Source of the DNA: Tetramitus jugosus
Lineage: Eukaryota; Heterolobosea; Eutetramitea; Acrasida; Vahlkampfiidae
Assembly: GCA_937625935.1 (NCBI GenBank)
Contig: OW569360.1
Span: 124,001 to 188,000, forward strand
Direction of reading: 5' to 3'
Length of the DNA: 64,000 bases
Shown: positions 50,601-60,107 of the stretch, piece after piece
How the letters are laid out: each line of letters begins with the position of its first letter
Position numbering within the stretch: position 1 is the stretch's first letter
Translations under genes and position numbers: made by a program
Notes under the pieces: model-generated
What the model saw: the letters and a program-made list of their open reading frames with translations, nothing else
Told to the model about the DNA's origin: nothing
Database searches by the model: none

Positions 50601-52732
50601 ATCTGAAAAACACATCCATCTCGTTTGTGTCAAGCGGTGGGTATCAAAAGGTTACTAATATTATTTCGAATGTAGCTATCGATGGATTTACGAACAAGAC
50701 CGTAGCACAACAAGCTGTACAAGCTGGAGAAAACTTGGCCAAATTAGTTGCATCTAAATTATTTGTAGGTGAGGCTCCAGCCACTTTTATTGCTCCTAAT
50801 TTCAAAGTTACTGTGATCGTTGATCAGATATTGAGTATTGCTAATAAGACAGTTCAAACGAATGGCAGTACGGTTGATTCTTTTTATATTCCATATCAAT
50901 TTGCAACCGACATGAGTGGAAATGCTGTGTCATCCTCAATTTTGGTTTTCCAAGATAATCCCTATGAGATACAAACAAGTGGCTCTTCTTCAAGTGTATC
51001 GAGTCCTGTAATCGATATCAAATTTAACCACCTTGATGGTTCTTTGCTTGCCGTAGCCAATCTGACTCAGCCTCTACTCATCTATTTCAATAGAAGCAAA
51101 GCCAAACAACAAGGTGCTTGTCCAGATGCCACGTTCCAATGTCGATATTGGAGCGAGTTGGAACATAAATGGAAAACAGATGGATGTCACTGGATAGACA
51201 ATGAGAATGAAGACTACATATCGTGTGCCTGCGACCATACGACCAGTTTTTCAGCTTTCGTACTCGAGAAGGGTGATTCTTGTGTCACTTATGCAGGTAT
51301 CAAGGTGACGGATATTGTCTTCAACTCCATGTATCTTATCACATGCGTACCTATTTTGATTGGATTATTCATAACAAGCAAACAACAACCAATGAGATCC
51401 AGATTCATCGCGCCTTTCCTCGGTATCGGCGCAATCCTTGTCGATAGTGTCCTTCAGGGATTGATTCGTAATTCACTATCATTGGCGCGAAAGCAAAATG
51501 CGTCAGATGCATTCTCATATATCATCATGCTGACTGCCAATCCATTGTTCGTGACGGCATTGTTTGTATTCTTATGGCAACAAGTCAGGTTTCTATTGAT
51601 GCAAAACATTTATTATTTAATGCCATCCACGAGCAATTCATTTCAAAAGAAATTCATTCGTTTGAACCGAGTACTGGCATCTAAGGCCTTATTTCTTATC
51701 ATAACTCTCTGTGTTGGATCATTTGTTCTTGCTTGCTTCGCTGTTCTTGTTGGCTTAGCTGCCCACTACAACGATACAGGAGCTATGGAGAAAAGGAATA
51801 CAGTTGTAATTGTTCAGGCAGTTTTATTTGCCTCGATGTTGATTATAGTATCATTGGGAATACTATTTACTCTTGCTGTTGACATTGTATACTCAGTCAA
51901 ACAAGAGTCTGTCTCGAAGAAAACCTTAGAAGATCATGCAAGCGAGCATAATCAGCAAGTACATGTGAAGAAGACAAAAGGACTCGGTCTTATTAAGAAA
52001 CACTTTGTCAACGATCCATTGTTATTCAGAATGGAAGGGATCATGATCTTGGTCACTGTATTGATAATTATTGTACTCTATTCGATTGGTATTGCAACCA
52101 TTATCCAGAAATCCAGAGCAAAGTCGCCAATTATGATTGTTCGAACGGTGATTGAGATTATATTAATGTTCACAAGGATACTCGCATTTGGAGGATACAT
52201 CCTTCTTGCCAGTACCAAGAATATGATCAGAGAAAGACAGTTGAGCTCACAGTACGAACAATTGTCTTCTGCATCACTGTCTAAAGAAACCATTCAGGAC
52301 CAAAAGGTGCTTGATATTCTGAGACATGTTTATGGTTATCAACTTATATACGACTTCTGTAGAAAGGAATTCTCTCTCGAAAATCTCTTGTTGTGGAGAG
52401 AACTAGAAACAATCCGTTCCAGAAATCTACTGATGACCACAGAGGAGAGACGAAAAGCTCTCAGAGAGATTCAAGAGCTATACATTGATAACAACAGTGA
52501 AAGGCAATTGAATATCTCCAATCAACAAAGAAAAGTGTTCCTGCGAGTTTCAAAGATGTCTGAACCTTCGGCAGCAGATGCTGAAGAAGCATTTGTCAAG
52601 CTGTATGGTGCTTGCATGATGAACATTACAGACACTCTGACTAGACTCAGCAGCACTGAAGCCTATCATACTTATGAACTGGCAAGAGAAACTTCCAACG
52701 AGCTGAAGGATGATTTTATCAGCGCACATTAA
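47612..52732 (+). CDS. Adhesion-GPCR-like receptor with EGF, GPS and seven TM segments and a C-terminal RGS domain
   Basis: One exon, 1706 residues; ATGs at residues 1, 7, 8 and 16 are possible. A signal sequence lies around residues 20-45 (LLMTMVGCLLLVLTWPPL). The ectodomain has a beta-propeller-like region with many N-glycosylation sites, two EGF-like modules (about 509-575), a REJ/PKD-like region and a GAIN-like stretch. The GPS motif (about 1170-1217) has the expected Cys and Trp pattern ending CACDHTTSFSAF, with H1209-T1210-T1211 at the cleavage site. Seven helices follow at about 1236-1533. A C-terminal RGS domain (about 1560-1690, with YDFCRKEFSLENLLLWREL) completes the chain. It should be a plasma-membrane receptor that both activates and limits G-alpha signalling, by analogy with plant RGS1 and animal adhesion GPCRs. 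The ligand is unknown. Confidence 0.92.
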   Translation: MFCESKMMRNNKRQEMSFSLLMTMVGCLLLVLTWPPLHIGQHSLVSCSSTDSWELFTPITNVTTAYNSSNREGVLASATLGNYTYFVGYLDYTNRSVIGGQSFNNQSAPTFLGKMDTTTGNVIKIVQIGISGNNTYAFSNIYLNQSTIYVSVSVYCNNSGNSTCGFMVGNTRLENVTFHSGYVFVGQFNTQLDFIGYNGLENVGGSLYSYGLVSSISSDHVYLLVSYRCPSTLNATIAHRTMNCTGVTQTALIVLQSLVVDRIDNYVATTGFCKPGGLAIDTNSGSVYLSITATGTDKFLRNGQELEAPGYSMSSLLFIESVNQLGSLGSVSFIRNQSTVYITSLVMGKTGYYIAGTFTGSAPFDSGIPSVVTSGAFVSYFTSWNIMWTRVINVTIPSSDMPTVIQGSGTDEGVFVSVTTTSQQLVVCHLDGTLIYSGIGSGKNNSWTVFFTDSGDVTRDNIFSGGQGQAFRSLSSMENSVLISGTYSNPGNYSGRGAFIGKWSYTPICTGGCKNGTCVRDNYCSCFSGYSGNDCSQFGCYGISYGDAIVCSGHGQCTSPDKCTCNAGYSGLQCAIVLDPFNITVSSNGSDISCMIPHYYPEFIPGIIVSNFTWLFIQDGTTSEQVTSASVPQEYSPTPLKIHNGGYSIRGELFYQLSGVTMFRNVSVFGSAYCTICSSVSASNCRYSLTLSNGITNGSMTLINRMKSYEVAVINQDFSTNSAITGLQLEWISSINSREMNILVTSSNTSSSFIISPLDSMGMNPVDINITLRLKIPYLEWQVISFKLKVLASKDITPTGSTPLIITPQEGYSLKDNFKIQATNWIGSGLMYSFSYRDLFTGEYVRLGESTSPLITTVLPPGNLTNSGLSIRVTVLNPENGDFGSAEIQIIVKPSFVAGLLSQKLEESIETGNYTTTLTIASQIRGATVQEVDANLSEFKAVIRKILEYTATRVVPDSVSIEQQLLVVDMITKNSNIVSNQDKGTALNISLNIIDLDLKNTSISFVSSGGYQKVTNIISNVAIDGFTNKTVAQQAVQAGENLAKLVASKLFVGEAPATFIAPNFKVTVIVDQILSIANKTVQTNGSTVDSFYIPYQFATDMSGNAVSSSILVFQDNPYEIQTSGSSSSVSSPVIDIKFNHLDGSLLAVANLTQPLLIYFNRSKAKQQGACPDATFQCRYWSELEHKWKTDGCHWIDNENEDYISCACDHTTSFSAFVLEKGDSCVTYAGIKVTDIVFNSMYLITCVPILIGLFITSKQQPMRSRFIAPFLGIGAILVDSVLQGLIRNSLSLARKQNASDAFSYIIMLTANPLFVTALFVFLWQQVRFLLMQNIYYLMPSTSNSFQKKFIRLNRVLASKALFLIITLCVGSFVLACFAVLVGLAAHYNDTGAMEKRNTVVIVQAVLFASMLIIVSLGILFTLAVDIVYSVKQESVSKKTLEDHASEHNQQVHVKKTKGLGLIKKHFVNDPLLFRMEGIMILVTVLIIIVLYSIGIATIIQKSRAKSPIMIVRTVIEIILMFTRILAFGGYILLASTKNMIRERQLSSQYEQLSSASLSKETIQDQKVLDILRHVYGYQLIYDFCRKEFSLENLLLWRELETIRSRNLLMTTEERRKALREIQELYIDNNSERQLNISNQQRKVFLRVSKMSEPSAADAEEAFVKLYGACMMNITDTLTRLSSTEAYHTYELARETSNELKDDFISAH

Positions 52733-52802
52733 GACTCGACCGAAAAGGAGCGGAATATCTTGCTGACTTGCAGAAGGAGACAAAATAATAAAAAAAACAA
52801 AC

Positions 52803-53495
52803 ATGATTGGTCAATTGATCTCTCTCGGCGTTGATGTGGCCATGGTGTTTGGTCCAGTGATCGGATATGTGGATCAGTACAGGATGATCCATCAAGAGAA
52901 GACCAGTGAAGCTTTCAGTAAGCTCATTTCACTCATTCTCATGCTGTCCAACGTGTTGAGAGTGTTCTTTTGGTTTGGAGCAAAGTTTGACACTGTTTTG
53001 CTGTTGCAGAGCTTTGTCATGATACTGGCACAGTTTGTGATGCTTCACATTTGTTGCAAGCATCCATCTAGCAGTCAAAAGAGAGCCAATTCACTCGTAC
53101 AACGATTTTCGTTGAGTGATTTTTGGAATTGGCCCGATATGGCGTCCTACATTGCATTTATTGGTGTGTTTGCAGGTGTTGTTGGTCTCCTGAGTGGCAT
53201 TATGATTCCAAAGAGCAACTTGTATGTTGAATTGTTGGGATTTGCTGCACTCATGATTGAAGCAACTCTTGGTCTGCCTCAATTGATTCAAAATTATAAG
53301 AAGCAGAACACTGAGGGCTTTTCCATGGTTTTGTTGGGTTCATTCTTCCTTGGTGATGCATTCAAGACCATTACTTTTATCGTGAGAGGAAATCCATTGC
53401 AATTTATTGCTTGTGGTACATTCCAACTGTTGGTTGACTGCGCGTTGCTCTATCAAGTGCTAACTTATTCAAGCGGCAAGAAGAACAGGCCATAA
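52803..53495 (+). CDS. SLC66A2: PQ-loop membrane protein, SLC66A2 (PQLC1)-like
   Basis: One exon, 230 residues with about seven hydrophobic helices. Two PQ-loop repeats are present: GYVDQYRMIHQEKTSEAFS near residue 22, where the usual Pro is Asp, and GLPQLIQNYKKQNTEGFS near residue 158, which is canonical. SNVLRVFFWFG and the central FWNWPDMASYIAF match SLC66A2/PQLC1, whose yeast relative Any1 acts on endosomal and Golgi phospholipid distribution. The gene follows the receptor gene after 70 bp on the same strand and converges on PIF1 with 38 bp between stops. Confidence 0.9.
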   Translation: MIGQLISLGVDVAMVFGPVIGYVDQYRMIHQEKTSEAFSKLISLILMLSNVLRVFFWFGAKFDTVLLLQSFVMILAQFVMLHICCKHPSSSQKRANSLVQRFSLSDFWNWPDMASYIAFIGVFAGVVGLLSGIMIPKSNLYVELLGFAALMIEATLGLPQLIQNYKKQNTEGFSMVLLGSFFLGDAFKTITFIVRGNPLQFIACGTFQLLVDCALLYQVLTYSSGKKNRP

Positions 53496-53533
53496 ATACT
53501 TTTTATGAAAGGACAACTATTGAACTATTGAAT

Positions 53534-56206
53534 TTAATATGTTGCGTAATTGTTTTGGACCAAACTATTCTGTGTAGTCGTCAACCATTGTTTCGCTTCT
53601 TGAATCGTTCCAAAGCTCTTATACTTGGCCGCTCTGAATCCTGTGACAACTGGTTGGCAATCAACCCAACTGCTAAATATGCCTGTGCGTTTTCCAGCTG
53701 CCACTGCATAAAATTTGGTGGCGTTTGGCTTGATGTCCATAACATTGTTAAAAGACTGACTGGAGGATGTTGGAGGCAGTGTTTGACTCGTCGTTGGTTG
53801 TCTAGCAACAGGTGGACTTCTGAACAATGCCCTTGGTGCTGTGCCATCGTTGACCGGCACAGGCTTGAATGTTCGGACAGGAGTAATTGGATTATCGACT
53901 GTTGACTGATATGTGGTCGTGGATTGGGTGGGTTTAGTGACAGTAGCAGCAGGAACGACCTTTTTTGGTGATACTTTCGCTAGCATTCCAGTTATCGTCT
54001 GTTGACCTGGTTGTGCAGCTGCATTGCCAAGTGGAGACGAAGACATCTTTTGCTTTTTCGCCTTTGGTGCTTCATTCGATAAACCGTTAACATCTGCCTT
54101 CCAACTCGTGCTACTTCTGTCCCGTTTCATTGATGCGAACGATTGACTAAAATCAGACATGGTACCGCCAACCCGCTTAGTTGTCACAGATCGACCCCTT
54201 GAGTAGTTAGCTCGACCCATGAATGAGAAGCTAGAATCATCAACCTTTGTATAATTCTTGAATTGTTTTAGTGGTGGCAGAGGGGCATTGGCTGCATCAG
54301 GAATGGTCTGGTTCTCTATGGACTTGTAGAATTTGAGAGCAGTTTCATCTGCTCTGACAACCCTCGGATCAAACTGTAATACCTGGAGTCCTTCAAGGGA
54401 TCTGGCTCTTGACAGTGCCACATAAGCTTGTCCCTTTTCAAAGATATCCTTCATGGAAATAATGCAATAGTCAAGAGTCAGCCCCTGCGTCTTGTGCACA
54501 GAGAGCGCCCAGGCCAGCGATAGTGGAAGTTGACATCGCTTGGCAAAGCTTCCATCGGATGGACCCAGAGCTTCAAACACAACAGGTTCAATAACCTGTT
54601 CAGTGCCACACTTGAATTTTACAACAGGCAAATATTCGTTATCTTCGAACCACTGCATAAACTCCTTCAATTCAGACTTCCGCCATTGATCGGCATTTGA
54701 GAGTAATGAAGTCTCCGATATTTTCTTAAAGCCTACGACAGTACCTCTTGATCCGTTCACCAGCTTACCATCCGGATAATTTCGCAACAGCATCACCTGT
54801 GCTCCAATTTTCAAATCCAACTTGACAACAGCATGACTATGCTCCAAATTTGTCCGCATTGCATCATATACAAACTTGTAAAACGCGTTGCTATTCTCCT
54901 CTCCATTCGATATTCTCTTCAGATTGATATAAAAGTGAGAGATGGCAGAGAATGATACTGTATCTCCTGATAATTTGCTCAATTCACGAATATTCTGTTG
55001 TTCGACTGCAACATTCTTTGGATAGATTACGGTAGGCTTCACACCATCTGTATTCGGCAGCACACGAGACAATGATCGAATCGTATCAACAGTCTTTGGT
55101 GACACATGTCCATGCCTCAACTCGTTCAACAGTGAAACAAACTCCTGTTGTTCCTGTCGAAACACTTTTCGCAGCTCGAAACAATGATTGATGCACTTGT
55201 TCCATGACTTGGCTTCAAAACACATACGCTTTGGTTTCACTTCCATTGGATTAACACTGCCGTTAGTGCCGCTGTTACTGCTGCTGAATCCTATCGTATC
55301 ATTACTATTCGATGTTCGATGATGATTGGCAGCCATTTGAGTGAACCGATTTCTCTGCTGTGACTTATCAACCGGTGGTAATTGCAAAAAGTCACCACAC
55401 AAGACCAACTGTATGCCCCCAAATGGTGGTATCTTGTCTGATGGCACACCGCCACGCAAATCATCACTGCATCGTATCATTGTTGCCGTCTTTTCCAACT
55501 CATCGAAAAAATCAGCGTCAATCATTGAAATTTCGTCAATAATCAACACATCTACCGCTCTCCACTGCTTCTTGTTCTTCCATGCTGTCTGAGCATCAAA
55601 TGTGCCATTGTCATTCTGCCTCACTCCACTAAAACTGTGTATTGTTCTGCCTTGAATGTTCTGCGCTGCGATACCGGTTGAAGCAGTCACAACCACATGC
55701 TTGTTCCTGTCTCTCAGTCGTTTGATAATCTCCGATAGTATAAAACTGTTGATGTTTAAAGCAAAAATGGTGAATGTTAAAGTCAGAACTCGGATGCATC
55801 CTTCTAAAAGAAATGAAATCACAACAATACAAGTGATATAAAAAGCAAGTGATCATAATCGCCACCTTTTACCAACTCCTGCACTGCCAGTACAAAAAAT
55901 GCTGTATCCCTTCATGACATAGTCCAATATTTTCATTTGTTCTGAACTGAGTGATGCGACAACTGGTGTCGTAGGAGTAGGTGATGGTAGTGTCTGGGCA
56001 GCTTTAGGTATTGGGGTGAATGTTTTTGTTGTTGCAGTTGGTGTGGTGGTTGATGGAAGCGATCGTATCAATGGAGGGAGTACTGGGATGATTTCGGCTG
56101 AGCTTGTCTCATTTGAGGGTTGTGGTTGCGATGATTGGGATTGTGGTTGGCTCATGTTTTGCTGGTGATTGATCGTCAATGCAAAGCTGTTTGGTTTGAG
56201 CGACAT
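53534..56206 (-). CDS. PIF1: PIF1-family DNA helicase with C-terminal RNase H1-type hybrid-binding domain
   Basis: Two exons, 56206-55866 and 55745-53534, give 850 residues. The 120 nt intron has an unusual donor (GTGGCG) and a CAG acceptor. It splits the Ser codon of Walker A (GSAGVGKS, Ser114). The helicase core has TASTGIAAQNIQGRTIHSFSG, VLIIDEISMIDADFF (Walker B), LCGDFLQLPPV and the C-terminal QAYVALSRARSLEGLQVL. PIF1 unwinds DNA, G-quadruplexes and RNA-DNA hybrids in nucleus or mitochondria. A disordered Ser/Thr/Pro/Lys linker leads to residues about 790-840 (FYAVAAGKRTGIFSSWVDCQ then KSFGTIQEAKQWL), the RNase H1 N-terminal hybrid-binding module. No RNase H catalytic domain follows. The fusion suggests a helicase targeted to R-loops, which is inference. 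Confidence 0.92.
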
Positions 56207-56304
56207 TCTTTGTTTTGCAATTTGTTTCTGTTCGTTATTGCTTTTCAATTTTTTTGGCGAATTTGCTTGGCGCTAAATTAGTAAAGGTTCTCCGACTTAA
56301 GAGT

Positions 56305-58347
56305 TTATTCGTTTTCTAGGTTTCTGAATGCATGAGTAATTTCATCGTACAGTGCTTGATAGAACTCCTTGAGTTGAGCTTCTGGTTGTTGTGGATCCTG
56401 GAACTTTTGAGCGGAAAGCTTGTACAAAAGTTGGCCCAATTGAGCCTTGATGGTGGAAAATGACACCTTGTGGACACCAGTCTCGTTCACAGCCTTTTGA
56501 GCTTCTTCGTAGAAGTGGATCAAGTTTCTCAACATCAAAACAGTCTTGAAGAATGGGCAGTACTTGTCGTATGGAGTGTAAGAGTTTTGTTGCAAGAAAT
56601 CTTCTCTGATAATTCTAGCAACTTCCAAGGTAACCTTATCACCTTCAGCAAGGGAATCCTTACCGACCAGCTGTACAATTTCAGTCAAATCTTCTTCTTG
56701 TTGCAAAATTTCTCTGGCAACCTTTCTCAATCTAATAAATTCTGGATCGAATTGCTCATAGAATGGCTCCAAAGCATCGAGGTACTTGGAGTAGGAGACG
56801 AGCCAGTTTACAGAAGGGAAATGCTTTCTTTGGGCCAACTTCTTGTCCAATCCCCAGAAAACTTGCACAATAGACAAAGTGGAAGCAGTAACTGGATCAG
56901 AGAAATCACCACCAGGTGGAGAGACGGCACCGACAATAGTGACGGAACCGGTTCTGCCTGGATTACCCAAACACTTCACCTTACCGGCTCTTTCGTAGAA
57001 GGAAGCAAGACGAGCACCCAAGTAAGCTGGATAACCAGAATCAGCAGGCATCTCAGCAAGACGACCAGAAATTTCTCTCAAAGCCTCAGCCCAACGAGAG
57101 GTAGAGTCAGCCATCATAGAAACATTGAGACCCATATCTCTGTAGTATTCAGACAAGGTAATACCAGTGTAGATGGAGGCTTCTCTGGCAGCGACAGGCA
57201 TGTTAGATGTATTGGCGACAAGGGCAGTACGGTTCATGATAGAAACTTCTTGACCAGTCTTCTTGTTGGTGACAGTCAAGTGAGGGAATTCCATCAACAC
57301 TTCAGCCATCTCGTTACCACGCTCACCACAACCAACATAAATAATGACATCAGAGTTGGAGTATTTGGAGATAGCTTGAGAAATGACAGTCTTACCGCAA
57401 CCGAAAGCACCCGGAATAGCACAAGTACCACCTTGAACCGCAGGGAAAACTGCGTCCAAAACTCTTTGACCAGTCAGGAGAGGTGTATCACCAGCAAGCT
57501 TCTGGATCACAGGTCTAGGTTGTCTCACAGGCCACATGTGGCACATTTGGAACTCGCGCTTGACACCGTTGAATTCAATTTCCAAAACCTTGTCTTGGAG
57601 GGTGTAGTTGCCTTGTGGAGCAATGTATGTAATCTCACCCATAGCATATGGTGGAAGCATGATAGAGTGATCCACAAATGTGTTCTCTTCAACAACACCA
57701 TAAATGTCACCTCCGGTGATCTTGTCACCAACGGTAAAGTTGATTGGGTTGAACCACCAATTCTTGTCCATGTTCAACTCAGGAACATTGACACCTCTTG
57801 GAATATAAATATCTCCAGTCCTCTTGTTAATCACTTCCAAAGGTCTTTGAATACCGTCGAAAATACTCTCCATGATACCAGGACCAAGGTTGACAGACAA
57901 TGGCTTACCAGTTCTCAAGACTGGATCACCAACGGTCAATCCTGAAGTTTCCTCGTAGACCTGAATGGTAGCAGTATCACCTTCCAATCTAATAATTTCA
58001 CCAACCAATTCTTGGGTACCCACTCTGACCAATTCGTACATAGCAGAACCCTCCATCTTTTCAGCCATCACGACTATCGTGTTCAAAGATCGCAAATTAC
58101 ATTCATATTAGCATGGATTTTTGTAGTTCATGTCGTATGTATTTACACAAATTATGTTCATTGGTATGTGCATGTGTGATTTCAGAAAAGAGTGTGAAAA
58201 ATGATGGTGTGAGAAAAAAAGCTCTGTGATGCAAAGGCAGTCAAAAAAACGACTGCGAATGACACTTTGAGGTGGCAAAAACCTACCTGGACCAGAGACA
58301 GACAATACTTGTCCGTACTGGGATTCATCTTCTTCTCTCTCGAACAT
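56305..58347 (-). CDS. ATP6V1A: V-type H+-ATPase catalytic subunit A
   Basis: Two exons, 58347-58287 and 58073-56305, give 609 residues, close to the usual 615. The 213 nt intron has donor GTAGGT, acceptor ATAG and phase 1; the join restores the conserved SGP-VV segment. It has the beta-barrel ([30 protein letters not shown]), the non-homologous region, the P-loop [22 protein letters not shown] and [20 protein letters not shown]. This subunit hydrolyses ATP in the V1 sector to acidify vacuoles, lysosomes and contractile vacuoles. Codon use is strongly biased, as in highly expressed genes, and this leaves a long open frame on the opposite strand. No intein is present. Confidence 0.97.
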
Positions 58348-58655
58348 CTTTTTGACTGTTGTTTGTGTTGTTTTTTGTGAGTGTCAAATGAAATTCTCTT
58401 GTTTTTTTGTGCGGCGCAACTGTGTGAATGCTTTTTTTCGGCCTCATGAGAATCTACTTTACAAAAAAATTCTTTACAACAAGATACTCATTGGAAGCTT
58501 TCGCGTATCTGAAAGTAGGAACATTCTGATCATTTGGCGTCCAGGTGAATACAAAAAAATGGCTGCAATTTGGTCAAACAACAAGCGTTGATAAATTAGA
58601 GTCAAAATCGGCAATCATCAGAAGGAATTACCTCATAGCATACAATAATGGGGTT
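58348..58655. other. Intergenic region, 308 bp, no gene seen
   Basis: T-rich sequence upstream of V-ATPase subunit A and downstream of the GOST-family gene, both on the minus strand. It should carry the V-ATPase promoter. No structure was recognised. Confidence 0.45.
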
Positions 58656-59981
58656 TTAGAGATTCTCATACATTCCTTGCTTGGATTCATCTTCAGACAA
58701 GGAGAAATACTGTCTTGCTCTAGAGTACCACAGTAAGATCATCATGCTCACATAGGTCAGCAATTCAATGGAGCGAGTTAAACCTTCAACCCACTTGGCT
58801 CTGTGTTGTCTTGGAATCAATAGTGCAGTCAGGACCATGACTGGTAGAATGAGGAACCACACTGAATACAAAGCAAATGTTCTGTAGAACCAAATCTTGA
58901 CGGCACTGACTTCCTTCTTGTAAGTTGTCTTGAGTGCATAGATGAAGAATGCCAGAGCTGGGATTCTGAGTGCAGCCAACAAGACACCTGGCACAGTTTC
59001 ATACACATAGTCGCTAGTGTTGATCTGGGTAGCAAGGGAGATTTGAGACCATGAGAACATTGTGGAATAGAGAATGATGAGGGCCAACAGGATGCCTGCC
59101 AAGTACTTTGCATGTCTCAAATAAGGTTGAGTCACAGTCCATCCTGATGCAATTAAATAGAGAAGCATCATAAATGAGAGCTCGGCACACAATCTGAGTG
59201 CAGTGCTCATGCCATCAAAGAATGGAACACCGATACCATTGCTAGCATAGACCATATTGTGGAAGAGAGCGAGGTAGGAACTGGCAGTGTACAGCAATAA
59301 ACTACCATAAAAGACACGCACAATCCAATGGAAACAATTGGATCGAATCAACATGACAACGCTAAATGTGTAAGCAATACACATGAGTGTTAACAGTGGT
59401 GTGAATGCGAGCAATGTGGCATAGATACCGTGTCTGTCCTTTGAGAATTGTCTCTCAAAGATATTACCAGGATTGAGCCATGTGAAATCAATTTCAAAAT
59501 ATTCCTTTTTGCCCGCCTTGAAATCCTTTCCGTTTCGATCACAGGCACCCAAGAACACATACCAGAATCGAGGTCTTGACTCCTGATTGATATCCCATCG
59601 GAAATGTGTGTGTTGTTCCATATTCACAATGTAAGGTGTATAGTTTCTGGAGATGACTTGACTGCATGGCAGTTGATAGTTGGACTTGGCCAAATCTCTC
59701 TCCAACTTTTCAAAATAATCATCTCTAAAGAGAGCGACTGTCAAATTGGTGAGGAGTTCTGGCTTCAGATTGTTGGCCTTGTAGCTGACAGAGCCCATTG
59801 CTTTCTCACCTTCATTATCAAAACAGAACTGATCAATATAGTACCATGACTTACTCAGTTCACTCTTTTCAAAAAAGAAACGTGACACCTTGGCGTTGGC
59901 AGGAGACGTGTAAAGAGTGATGATTACGAGAAAAAAAACCGAAAGTGTGAGGATGAGACGAGAGAGGAATGTGACTTTCAT
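58656..59981 (-). CDS. GOST-family seven-TM protein (GPR180/TMEM145-like)
   Basis: One exon, 441 residues. A signal peptide spans about 1-30. The lumenal or extracellular domain (31-195) is beta-rich with paired Cys (QFCFDNEG, LPCSQV, GACDRNG). Seven helices follow from about 200 to 425. Motifs such as ASGWTVTQPYL in the fourth/fifth-helix region and MILLWYSRARQYF near the end match the intimal-thickness-receptor/TMEM145 branch of the GOST proteins, which act in Golgi and endosomal trafficking or as orphan receptors. The C-terminal tail is short and acidic. It diverges from NDUFS6 across 126 bp. Confidence 0.88.
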   Translation of the reverse strand: MKVTFLSRLILTLSVFFLVIITLYTSPANAKVSRFFFEKSELSKSWYYIDQFCFDNEGEKAMGSVSYKANNLKPELLTNLTVALFRDDYFEKLERDLAKSNYQLPCSQVISRNYTPYIVNMEQHTHFRWDINQESRPRFWYVFLGACDRNGKDFKAGKKEYFEIDFTWLNPGNIFERQFSKDRHGIYATLLAFTPLLTLMCIAYTFSVVMLIRSNCFHWIVRVFYGSLLLYTASSYLALFHNMVYASNGIGVPFFDGMSTALRLCAELSFMMLLYLIASGWTVTQPYLRHAKYLAGILLALIILYSTMFSWSQISLATQINTSDYVYETVPGVLLAALRIPALAFFIYALKTTYKKEVSAVKIWFYRTFALYSVWFLILPVMVLTALLIPRQHRAKWVEGLTRSIELLTYVSMMILLWYSRARQYFSLSEDESKQGMYENL

Positions 59982-60107
59982 TTTTTTTTCGTCTTTCTTT
60001 TGCTGATGTTGTCGGAGAATAAAGGAGTATTAGAAAAAGAGCGCCAACAAAAACCTTGTCGCTTACAACGCACACAACCACAATAAGCCAATTCGATTGA
60101 AAAAAAA

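Noticed and set aside
56470-57945. A 491-codon plus-strand frame opposite V-ATPase subunit A
   Set aside because: The minus strand encodes a complete, highly conserved V-ATPase A. The plus frame has no family features and results from codon bias.
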